A stretch of 11,653 nucleotides of DNA. Source: Bacillota bacterium. GTDB lineage: Bacteria; Bacillota; Sulfobacillia; JAJZIM01; JAJZBP01. The stretch spans positions 1 through 11,653 of the forward strand of contig JAJZBP010000046.1 of NCBI GenBank assembly GCA_021798855.1. The letters run 5' to 3'. Position numbers and translations under genes: made by a program. Positions 1 to 5,996 of the stretch are shown here, piece by piece. Position 1 is the stretch's first letter, and the number at the start of each line of letters is the position of its first letter. The notes under the pieces were generated by a model. The model ran no database searches. It was not told the origin of the DNA and worked only from the letters and a program-made list of their open reading frames with translations.

Positions 1-759
1 GTGGTGCTGCAGGTATTGGCCATAATCGTGGCCAGGCTGCAATTGGGGCAGGCGCTGGGTTTCTTCTTGGCCCTGAGCAATCTGGGTTCTTCATGGCTAA
101 GTCGGGAAACCCTGCTCACCGGTTTATTTTTCCTGTCTATGACCGCCGTCAACTTTTCGGAAAGCTACCGGCGGCAGGCGGTTGCCGTGCCGTTGACCGC
201 CATTTTGGGCGTTCTGGCCCTGATGGCCTCCGGCATGATCTATGTCATGCCCGCCCGTCCGGCCTGGGACAGCTTTTGGCCGATGGTTTCTTTCCTGCTG
301 ACGGCTTGGCTTGCCGGTGTGCCTCTCGGGATTTTGGTGATGTTCGGCACGGCAAAAGGGATATCCCCGGCGGCTGGTTCCGGTTGGTCAGGCGGCGTAC
401 CGGTTGCGGCAGCCGGACAGGAGGGAACCAGCTCCCGCCCTTCCTACGCAGGGCCCATGTGGTACTTTTTTTTGGCCGGCATAGGCGTTTCCGTGGTGGT
501 CAACATCCTGTATCTGTCCACTCTGGCCGACGGTAGGCCCGATGCGGCGGCCACCTTGGCCAACATCCTGGGTTCCCCTCTTTTCTGGTTGCGGGTCGTC
601 ATCGGTTGGTTGGCGCCGGCAGGTTTACTGCTTTTGCAGGGGAACCGGGGGATGCGCACCACCTGGACCATCTTGGCTTTGGTGGTGGTGGGTGAAATAT
701 TGGGTCGGGCGGTGTTCTACGGCAGCGTGGTTCCGATGGGAATCTTCCAATTTAAATGA
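1..759 (+). CDS. dmsC: DmsC-family membrane anchor of a DMSO-reductase-type molybdoenzyme (5' partial)
   Basis: This is the integral-membrane quinol-oxidising subunit of a DmsABC-type reductase, which passes electrons from menaquinol to an iron-sulfur subunit and then to the molybdopterin subunit. About seven hydrophobic segments are visible, roughly at residues 2-20, 36-52, 60-82, 93-115, 152-174, 191-213 and 219-243. The C-terminal GEILGRAVFYG matches the conserved end of DmsC. The N-terminal part resembles E. coli DmsC from about residue 50 onward, so the first helix is missing. The GTG at base 1 is therefore probably an internal valine and the gene is cut by the window edge. The gene ends 19 nt before tatA and is probably co-transcribed with it. 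DmsC family membership is well supported by this pattern. The substrate (DMSO, thiosulfate, polysulfide, tetrathionate or another oxidant) cannot be told without the catalytic subunit. Confidence 0.85.
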   Translation: MVLQVLAIIVARLQLGQALGFFLALSNLGSSWLSRETLLTGLFFLSMTAVNFSESYRRQAVAVPLTAILGVLALMASGMIYVMPARPAWDSFWPMVSFLLTAWLAGVPLGILVMFGTAKGISPAAGSGWSGGVPVAAAGQEGTSSRPSYAGPMWYFFLAGIGVSVVVNILYLSTLADGRPDAAATLANILGSPLFWLRVVIGWLAPAGLLLLQGNRGMRTTWTILALVVVGEILGRAVFYGSVVPMGIFQFK

Positions 760-778
760 AGGGAAGGGAGCGGTAACC

Positions 779-994
779 ATGTTCGACGGTATCTTGCAGC
801 CGACCCACCTGCTGCTGATTCTAGTGGTGGTCTTGATCATCTTCGGCCCCGGCAAGCTCCCCGAGGCCGGTAAGGCTATGGGGAAAATGGTTCGCGAATT
901 CAGGCGGGCCACTTCCGGCGCCCTGGACGAAGTGGCGAAGGAAGAACTGAAGCCAGCCGACGTTCAGCAGATGGAAAATGTTGATAAAAAGTGA
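779..994 (+). CDS. tatA: Sec-independent protein translocase subunit TatA
   Basis: This 71-residue protein is the pore-forming subunit of the twin-arginine translocase, which exports folded cofactor-containing proteins. It has a short N-terminus, one membrane helix (about residues 9-22, LLLILVVVLIIFG), the hinge FGPGKLPE, and an amphipathic helix (GKAMGKMVREFRRA), followed by an acidic tail. This is the standard TatA order. The FGP hinge is kept, although the next residue is G where K is common. The ATG start has an AAGGGAG ribosome site 8 nt upstream. A longer reading frame in the same phase begins inside dmsC and is not the gene. No TatB is seen, which fits the minimal TatA-TatC systems of Gram-positive bacteria. 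Its place behind dmsC suggests it serves the molybdoenzyme encoded in the same locus. Confidence 0.95.
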   Translation: MFDGILQPTHLLLILVVVLIIFGPGKLPEAGKAMGKMVREFRRATSGALDEVAKEELKPADVQQMENVDKK

Positions 995-1075
995 AGAGAT
1001 AATAGGCTATTTTCCCTGAGGATTCGCCTGGCGGTGGCCGCCGGGACCGGCGCCACCGCCATTCCTGATCTCTTC
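993..1075 (+). promoter_or_regulatory. Nested stem-loop between tatA and tatC
   Basis: An outer perfect 8-bp stem pairs GAAGAGAT (993-1000, overlapping the tatA stop) with ATCTCTTC (1068-1075). It closes just before the tatC ribosome site GGAGGT (1080-1085). Inside it lies a strong hairpin at 1030-1060: GGCGGTGG pairs with CCACCGCC, continuing through one bulged C into CGCCG/CGGCG. No T-run follows, so it is not a classical terminator. It may protect the 3' end of the tatA message or limit tatC translation, which would suit the excess of TatA over TatC normally needed. The pairing is read directly from the sequence; the role is inferred. Confidence 0.6.
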
Positions 1076-1091
1076 AAGGGAGGTAACCGTC

Positions 1092-1859
1092 TTGGGGGAC
1101 AAGGCCATTTCCCTGCTCGAGCACCTGGATGCCTTGCGACGTGTGGTGATGATATCCCTGCTGACGATTCTGGCCTGTTCCGTGGTGGCTTACGTTTTTT
1201 ATGAATCCCTGTTGGCGATTCTCTCCATTCCCCTGGTGGAATGGCATTATCACCTGGTTTTCATCGGTGTTACCGAAGCCTTTATGACCCGACTGGAGTT
1301 GTCTTTCTTCTGCGGAGCATTGCTGTCCCTGCCGGTGGTCTTTTGGCAAGTTTGGCGCTTCCTGTTGCCGGCCTTAAAACACAACGAAAGACGATTGTTG
1401 CTGTTGTTGGTGCCATTCTCAGTCTTCTTTTTCCTCTTAGGGGTGGTTTTTGGCTTCTATGCGGTATTGCCCTTCGGCTTGAAGGCGTTGCTGGCCATGG
1501 GTGGGCCCGGTGTTGCGCCCATGATTTCTCTGGGTAATTACGTTTCCTTCGTCACCAAATTCTTGTTGGCATTTGGCTTGGTCTTCGAGACGCCGGTGGT
1601 CGTCTTTTTTCTGGCCCGCGCGGGACTAATTTCCCATGCCTTCCTGGTTCATAACCGGAAGTACGCCGTGTTGATCTGCACGGTGGCGGCCGCCGCCCTA
1701 GCGCCGGGTCCCGATGTGTTTTCCCTCATGATGCTGGCCATTCCCACCTACTTGATTTTTGAAATGAGCGTACTGATCACCCGCTTCGTGCGTCCGGCAC
1801 CGGTGGATTTTTCCGTGCAAAAGAGGGAATCGAGAGTTTCCTCCGGTGATCAGGAGTAG
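1092..1859 (+). CDS. tatC: Sec-independent protein translocase subunit TatC
   Basis: This 255-residue protein is the receptor of the twin-arginine translocase, which binds the RR signal peptide at the membrane. Family marks are present: the N-terminal SLLEHLDALRR motif (about residues 7-17); GVTEAFMTRLELSFF with the conserved Glu near residue 62; the cytoplasmic loop VWRFLLPALKHNERR; and the late PDVFSLMMLAIPTYLIFE segment. Six hydrophobic helices can be drawn, as expected. The start is TTG at 1092, with GGAGGT 6 nt upstream. No better ATG exists in this frame. The gene sits 97 nt after tatA and is separated from it by a strong nested hairpin. It lies between a molybdoenzyme anchor gene and moaA, so its main cargo is likely the Mo enzyme of this locus, although it may be the only TatC in the cell. 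Confidence 0.95.
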   Translation: MGDKAISLLEHLDALRRVVMISLLTILACSVVAYVFYESLLAILSIPLVEWHYHLVFIGVTEAFMTRLELSFFCGALLSLPVVFWQVWRFLLPALKHNERRLLLLLVPFSVFFFLLGVVFGFYAVLPFGLKALLAMGGPGVAPMISLGNYVSFVTKFLLAFGLVFETPVVVFFLARAGLISHAFLVHNRKYAVLICTVAAAALAPGPDVFSLMMLAIPTYLIFEMSVLITRFVRPAPVDFSVQKRESRVSSGDQE

Positions 1860-1957
1860 GTCGGGGCCGGCGTCTTCCCGCAAACGGCAGCCGACGGAAA
1901 AAGGAACTTTTTGGAGTGGAATCCGTTGAGGGCAGTTGCATCAGGGAGGGAAGCGAA

Positions 1958-2920
1958 GTGCGGGACGGTTATCTGAGGAAGATCGATTACCTGAGGGTAT
2001 CAATCACCGACCGCTGCAACCTGCGTTGTTTTTATTGCCTGCCTGCCGGTGGGATCCCCACCTCGCCCCAGGGAGAGATACTTTCCTTCGAAGAGTTGCT
2101 GGAATTGCTCGGTGTGGCCACGGGAAACGGCATCCGCCGGGTGCGGATCACCGGAGGCGAACCGCTGGTGCGCAAAGGGGTTATTGCTTTCCTATCTCGG
2201 GTGAAAGCCATCCCAGGAGTGGTTGACCTTTCTCTGACGACGAACGGCCTCCTCCTGGAAGGATCCGCTGGGGGATTGCGCCGAGCGGGAGTGGACCGCC
2301 TGAACGTCAGCTTGGATTCTTTGCGACAAGAACGCTACCGGGAAATTACCCGGGGGGGGGAACTGAACAAGGTTCTCCGGGGAATTGACCGTGCCCAGCG
2401 GGAGGGCTTTTCTTCCCTCAAGTTGAACGTGCTGCTCATGCGCCGGACGCGGGACGAAATTCCGGCTTTCTTGCGCCTAACCTTGGAGCGTCCCCTGCAC
2501 GTTCGTTTTATTGAACTCATGCCCATTGGCGAGGGAGTCGCTCAATGCGGCGAATACCTGCCGTTGTCGGAGTTTTGGCGGGCATTGGAACCGTTCCATC
2601 CGGCTTCGGTGAGGGTGGAAGGGGGTGGGCCGGCCGAATGCTACCGGATCCCGGGGGCGGCGGGTACGGTTGGATTCATCGCGGCCGTCAGTCACAACTT
2701 CTGCGGCGCCTGTCGTCGGCTTCGTCTGGGAGCGGATGGATTCCTGTACGCCTGTTTGGCCGGAGGAGGGGGAATTGACCTGCGGGATCCACTGCGCCGG
2801 GGGGTTTCGCGAGATAAACTCGGAGAACTTTTCCGGCGGGCGATTTTGTCCAAGCCAAGGGAAGGGGATTTCCGCTGGGAAAAGGCGGGAGGCCGGTCCA
2901 TGTCCCGGATCGGAGGCTGA
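1958..2920 (+). CDS. moaA: GTP 3',8-cyclase MoaA (molybdenum cofactor biosynthesis)
   Basis: This radical SAM enzyme converts GTP to 3',8-cyclo-GTP, the first step of molybdopterin synthesis, in the cytoplasm. The N-terminal cluster motif CNLRCFYC uses Cys20, Cys24 and Cys27, and ITGGEPL follows. The C-terminal second cluster is C249-X2-C252-X13-C266 within the typical CGACRRLRLGADGFLYACL block. The protein ends in SMSRIGG, the conserved double-glycine tail. I chose GTG at 1958 because GGGAGG lies 7 nt upstream and the product then begins RDGYLRKIDYLRVSITDRC, as family members do. An upstream GTG at 1916 would add 14 unconserved residues. The 320-residue length is normal. It lies 98 nt after tatC and 40 nt before torD. 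No other moa or moe gene is visible here, so the rest of the pathway must be elsewhere. Confidence 0.95.
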   Translation: MRDGYLRKIDYLRVSITDRCNLRCFYCLPAGGIPTSPQGEILSFEELLELLGVATGNGIRRVRITGGEPLVRKGVIAFLSRVKAIPGVVDLSLTTNGLLLEGSAGGLRRAGVDRLNVSLDSLRQERYREITRGGELNKVLRGIDRAQREGFSSLKLNVLLMRRTRDEIPAFLRLTLERPLHVRFIELMPIGEGVAQCGEYLPLSEFWRALEPFHPASVRVEGGGPAECYRIPGAAGTVGFIAAVSHNFCGACRRLRLGADGFLYACLAGGGGIDLRDPLRRGVSRDKLGELFRRAILSKPREGDFRWEKAGGRSMSRIGG

Positions 2921-2960
2921 CGGATTCCCTTGTACAAGTGAAACTGAGGAGGCATCACGT

Positions 2961-3662
2961 TTGGAACAGGCGCCGACGGCGAAGGGGAGAGTTGTTGGTT
3001 CAAATGATGTTTCAAATCGGCTGACGCATGAAGCCTCGGCCATGTTGGCTCTGGCGCGGTTTTTCAACGCCCAACTTTTCAATGGGGAAGGCATCCACCT
3101 CCTGTGCCGTTCCCTTAAAACAATCGCCCCCTGGCACCCGAGGCGAAATTTTCTCTCGGGGTTGAACCTGATCAATCATCCGCTTAATGGAGAGGAGGAA
3201 TATGACTTTACCAGGTTGTTCGTTGGTCCCGGCCCACTTCCGGCCCCCCCCTACGGTTCGGCCTACACCGGCGTCGAACGCCTGCTGATGCAAGAGGAGA
3301 CGTTGGCGGTTAGACGATTTTACCGGAAGTGCGGACTTGCCTCCAGGAAAGAAGGAAGCCAACCCGATGATTTCTTGGCCACTGAACTGGAGTTTTTGGG
3401 ATATCTGCTGACCGTGGCGGACCATTGTGCCAAACTGGATGACCAAGCGTGGCAGGTGAACTTCCGAGCCCATAATCGTTTCCGCCGGTTGCACCTCCTG
3501 CCATGGATCAAGCCGTTTGCCAAGGACATAATCCTCCATGCCCAAACCGATTTGTTGCAGGGGATCGGCATGGTCCTGCCGGCGGCTTTGCGTTTGAAGG
3601 GCAATGAATGGTTGGGTTACGTTGCCGCGCAAAAACGCAAAGAGTCGGTGGATGAACCATGA
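2961..3662 (+). CDS. torD: TorD/DmsD-family molybdoenzyme maturation chaperone
   Basis: This 233-residue, predicted all-helical cytoplasmic protein belongs to the TorD/DmsD/NarJ chaperone group. These chaperones bind the apo-catalytic subunit and its twin-arginine signal until cofactor is inserted. The family signature is seen mid-protein: EEEYDFTRLFVGPGPLPAPPYGSAY, here quoted in two parts as EEEYDFTRLFVGPG and PLPAPPYGSAY. A later DDFLATELEFLGYLL region matches the conserved acidic helix. The TTG start at 2961 has GAGGAGG 8 nt upstream. The same frame stays open back to 2625, but that part overlaps moaA and is not conserved. Being last in the dmsC-tatA-tatC-moaA-torD run, it most likely serves the enzyme whose anchor opens the window. 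Assignment to TorD rather than NarJ rests on the LFVGPG motif and on the DmsC neighbour. Confidence 0.88.
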   Translation: MEQAPTAKGRVVGSNDVSNRLTHEASAMLALARFFNAQLFNGEGIHLLCRSLKTIAPWHPRRNFLSGLNLINHPLNGEEEYDFTRLFVGPGPLPAPPYGSAYTGVERLLMQEETLAVRRFYRKCGLASRKEGSQPDDFLATELEFLGYLLTVADHCAKLDDQAWQVNFRAHNRFRRLHLLPWIKPFAKDIILHAQTDLLQGIGMVLPAALRLKGNEWLGYVAAQKRKESVDEP

Positions 3663-3810
3663 TCGCCTCATCCCCTGTGAAAGCTTTGGTGTCGTGTCGC
3701 CAGGAAAACAATCGGCCTTTGACCGAGGGCCTTGCCGGCCGCCGATTCGAGGCCAGGGAAGCCGGGGATGGAGACCGATTCCTTCGAACCTGCGCGTAAA
3801 GGTTCCCTTG
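3663..3810. other. Non-coding stretch after torD
   Basis: I see no gene here. A 7-bp inverted repeat, AATCGGC (3710-3716) with GCCGATT (3741-3747), could form a hairpin downstream of torD, but no T-run follows. It is at best a weak 3'-end structure. The stretch ends at the 40-nt repeat. Confidence 0.4.
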
Positions 3811-3850
3811 GGATCTGGTGAAAAAGGCGCAGCTTACTAGCGTTGTTGCC
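3811..3850 (+). repeat. 40-nt dispersed repeat, copy 1
   Basis: This 40-nt sequence begins GGATCTGGTGAAAAAGG and ends CGTTGTTGCC. It recurs at 7440-7479 with a single difference (A against T at the 30th base). Shorter inverted copies of its first part lie at 7952-7969 and 7989-8007. Here it abuts, and by about 10 nt overlaps, the broken 3' end of the DruA-like remnant, as if it marked an insertion or deletion junction. Confidence 0.85.
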
Positions 3851-4237
3851 TGCGTTGCTCGTCACTCACCGCACGGCGGGGAAGGTTTGCCGCCAACACC
3901 GCCGATGCCAAGTTTGGTATCCGCACCCCAGGAAGGATGAGAAACCGGCTGTTGTTGGTCACATGGCGCAAACGGCGATTTTGCAATGGCGGAGCCCACC
4001 CCAACCATTGTTCACGGGGACGGGAACGCCAAGCGGTGCCATCGACTCCTCACCGATGGTGGCCACATACTTGGCCGATGGGCCAACTAAGGGCAGAAAC
4101 CCAAGGCAATGATGCTCCCTCATCAATTGCCGCCAGCGTCCGCTTTCTCCGGAGCAAAGCAAGCGAATTTGTAGCGATTGATACCAATCCGGAATCTGCT
4201 GCTCCCCGAGTGGGGTCGGCGCCTCATTATGATTCAT
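3841..4237 (-). pseudogene. Frameshifted, C-terminally truncated remnant of a DUF4338/DruA-family gene
   Basis: Read on the minus strand from ATG at 4237, the first frame gives QIPDWYQSLQIRLL, then LMREHHCLGFLPLVG and KYVATIGEE, the typical opening of DUF4338 (DruA-family) proteins. Near 4031 the similarity jumps to another frame, apparently with a few codons lost. It then continues as PREQWLGWAPPLQ, RLRHVTNNSRFLILPGVRIP and NLASAVLAANLPRR, the conserved core of the same family. Two stop codons and the 40-nt repeat end it at about 3841, so the usual C-terminal half (the ETFVD region) is absent. DruA is known from the Druantia anti-phage system, but this family is also scattered widely next to transposable elements, so an active defence role is not implied. 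No clear ribosome site precedes 4237. Family recognition is from memory of conserved motifs; the frameshift and truncation are read directly. Confidence 0.75.
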
Positions 4238-4406
4238 GGCTCTGGTATAGCATATTCCGGGAAAAAACACGGGTATTGCTAAAATCCTTGCCGGGTAAGA
4301 TCACCCTCAGACTTTGACGTAACCCTGTAGTCGGCCGGTTGGTTGTGCAGCGTTGGACCATTGTGATAGGATAAGGGGCAGCGATGGATCAAAGGAGAAA
4401 ACAAAT
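4238..4406. other. Intergenic region upstream of prsA
   Basis: No gene is seen here. The region separates the reversed DruA-like remnant from prsA and so should hold the prsA promoter. A GGGT-AAGATC-ACCC short palindrome lies near 4295-4308, too small to interpret. The prsA ribosome site AAAGGAG is at 4391-4397. Confidence 0.4.
4343..4372 (+). promoter_or_regulatory. Possible sigma-A promoter for prsA
   Basis: TTGTGC (4343-4348) and TAGGAT (4367-4372) are separated by 18 nt. Only three bases of the -35 box match the consensus while the -10 box fits better, so this is a weak candidate. Its position, 19 nt before the ribosome site, would suit a short leader. Confidence 0.35.
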
Positions 4407-5327
4407 TTGCTAAAAACGCGGGTTGTAGGATTCGCCGGCTTGTTCGTTCTGGCTTTGCTCCTGGCCGGGTGCGGGTCGTCCCCGGCGGCGACGGTCAACG
4501 GGCAAACCATCACCAAGACCCAGGTTGCACAGGAACAGCACATTCAAGTGCTCTTTGCCGGTAGCCATGGGAAAGGAATTCCGGCCCAAACTGCCCTGCA
4601 GGGGATTGTGGACCGCACGCTTTTGCTCCAAGCGGCGAAAGCCCACAACTTCAAGATGCCAGCGGGGCAGATCAGTCAAACGCAAAGTTACGTTCGAAAT
4701 GTCCTGGCTGGCCAGCTTTACCCGAGCCGGAGCGCCTACCAAGCCAGGTTGGGGTCTTTGAGTTTGTCGCAAAACCAGGTTGATGCCTATGTGGCCGATG
4801 CCAGCACGGCCCACGCTTATTTGCTGCAGGCGGCGGGAGGGATTCATCCCACCAAGGGCCAGATTGCCGCCTACTACAACACCCATCAGTCCCAATTCGT
4901 CACTCCGCCCCAGGACGAGGCTTACCACATCCTGGTGAGCAGCCGGAGTCTGGCGGAGAAACTCCTCGGAGAACTGAAAGGCTTGCACGGCAGCGCCCTG
5001 TTGACCGAGTTCGAAACCTTGGCGCGGGCGAATTCCAAGGATCCGGGGAGCGCCAAGAAGGGCGGCTACCTGGGGTGGCTGAAACCGGGACAAACCGTTC
5101 CCTCTTTCAACAAGGCGCTTTTTTCTTTGCGGGCTGGCCAATTGAGCGGTGTCGTCCACAGCCGCTTTGGCTACCATATCATCCTGGTCACCGCGGTCAA
5201 ACCGGCGGGGGAGCAGAGCTTGGCCGGCGCGACCGGATCCATCACCGGGCTCCTCCAAAATCAGGCGGTATTGAATGGCCTGCGGACCAAGGCGAAAATC
5301 AAGTACTTCTCTCCTTATAAAGGATAG
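4407..5327 (+). CDS. prsA: PrsA-like lipoprotein peptidyl-prolyl cis-trans isomerase (parvulin type)
   Basis: This 306-residue extracytoplasmic foldase helps exported proteins fold after secretion. The N-terminus is a lipoprotein signal peptide: a short charged start (LLKTR), a hydrophobic stretch and the lipobox LLAG followed by Cys22. The mature part starts with AATVNGQTITKTQVAQ, like the SurA/PrsA N-terminal helical domain. A parvulin (PpiC) domain follows at about residues 165-265, with DEAYHILVSS, GGYLGWLKPGQTVPSF, ALFSLRAGQLSG and FGYHIILV. The TTG start at 4407 has AAAGGAG 9 nt upstream. The reading frame is open back to 4353, but that part lacks a ribosome site and would bury the signal peptide. 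It stands alone, between the remnant region and the MOSC leader. It may simply be a housekeeping foldase, but it could also aid extracytoplasmic parts of the nearby respiratory enzyme. Confidence 0.9.
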   Translation: MLKTRVVGFAGLFVLALLLAGCGSSPAATVNGQTITKTQVAQEQHIQVLFAGSHGKGIPAQTALQGIVDRTLLLQAAKAHNFKMPAGQISQTQSYVRNVLAGQLYPSRSAYQARLGSLSLSQNQVDAYVADASTAHAYLLQAAGGIHPTKGQIAAYYNTHQSQFVTPPQDEAYHILVSSRSLAEKLLGELKGLHGSALLTEFETLARANSKDPGSAKKGGYLGWLKPGQTVPSFNKALFSLRAGQLSGVVHSRFGYHIILVTAVKPAGEQSLAGATGSITGLLQNQAVLNGLRTKAKIKYFSPYKG

Positions 5328-5514
5328 TGGGTCCGCATTGCTTCCCGACGCCCGGTTTCCGCCTCGAGAACCCGGAAGCGGCAACCAACGCCTGTGAACG
5401 GTTGGTGGGAAAGCGCAATTTCCCGGCGATGTTTGAGGTGTCGCCCGCCCATCCCCCGGCTCCCCGGTCCGCCAAACCTCCGGCCCCACATTCAAAAAAA
5501 GCGAGGTCATCCGC
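5328..5514 (+). promoter_or_regulatory. Structured leader upstream of the MOSC gene
   Basis: This is a 187-nt gap with no gene. Two adjacent perfect hairpins are visible: ACCAAC (5384-5389) with GTTGGT (5401-5406), directly followed by GGGAAA (5407-5412) with TTTCCC (5419-5424). Further GC-rich inverted patches lie up to 5490, and then an A7 run and the GAGGT ribosome site at 5503-5507. It could be a terminator region for prsA or a cis-acting RNA for the MOSC gene. I could not match it to the known Moco RNA motif. Confidence 0.35.
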
Positions 5515-5976
5515 TTGTGCGCGCAGGCCGAGATTGTTGCTGTCTCCGTCAGTCGTCGCAAGGGCATTCCCAAGAGCAATGTTGCCGTGGCGCACCTTCT
5601 GCCGGAGCACGGCTTGCAAGGCGACGCCCACGCCGGTCCCGGCCATCGCCAGGTGAGTCTCTTGGCGGAGGAAAGTATCGCCAGGATGGTTGAAAAGGGG
5701 CTGGCGGTTCATCCCGGTAGTTTCGCCGAGAACATCACCACCAGGGGCATTGACCTTGCGGGGTTGCCGGTCGGCACGATGCTGGCCCTGGGGGAGGAAG
5801 CCGTCCTGGAAGTCACTCAAATCGGCAAGGAGTGCCACGCCCGTTGCGCGATTTATGAACGGGCCGGCGACTGCGTGATGCCCAAAGAGGGCATTTTCGC
5901 CAGAGTGGTCAAGGGCGGTTCCCTGCGGCGGGGAGACGCGGTGCGGGTTGGGGCGGAGCGCCGAAAGGGAGCGTAA
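5515..5976 (+). CDS. MOSC-domain protein (molybdenum cofactor sulfurase C-terminal-like)
   Basis: This 153-residue stand-alone MOSC domain belongs to a family tied to delivery or modification of molybdenum cofactor or its sulfur ligand. Visible family blocks are LQGDAHAGPGHRQVSLLAEES, GSFAENITTRGIDLAGLPVGT and LEVTQIGKECHARC, with the conserved Cys near residue 107, followed by CVMPKEGIFARVVKGG and the closing GDAVRV. The first of these blocks spans about residues 34-54. The TTG start at 5515 has GAGGT 7 nt upstream. A TTG is plausible because most genes here use one. It lies 20 nt before ubiD and is probably co-transcribed with it. The chemistry of small MOSC proteins is unproven. The nearby moaA and dmsC genes support a role in molybdoenzyme maturation, which is an inference. 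Confidence 0.88.
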   Translation: MCAQAEIVAVSVSRRKGIPKSNVAVAHLLPEHGLQGDAHAGPGHRQVSLLAEESIARMVEKGLAVHPGSFAENITTRGIDLAGLPVGTMLALGEEAVLEVTQIGKECHARCAIYERAGDCVMPKEGIFARVVKGGSLRRGDAVRVGAERRKGA

Positions 5977-5996
5977 CGGCCAAAGGAGGGCGAGGG

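Noticed and set aside
1916..1957. Earlier GTG start for moaA
   Set aside because: It would add 14 residues not seen in the family; GTG 1958 has a closer GGGAGG and gives the usual N-terminus.
2625..2960. N-terminal extension of the torD frame
   Set aside because: It overlaps the conserved end of moaA and has no family similarity; a good ribosome site precedes TTG 2961.
3668..3865. Minus-strand frame spanning the 40-nt repeat, possibly a small gene
   Set aside because: The translated repeat also appears at the second copy in unrelated context, and the remainder matches nothing I recognise; it is best explained as repeat plus non-coding DNA.
4410..5579. Long minus-strand frame of 389 codons opposite prsA
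   Set aside because: It mirrors the prsA coding phase on the other strand, has no recognisable motif, and prsA has a signal peptide, domain and ribosome site.
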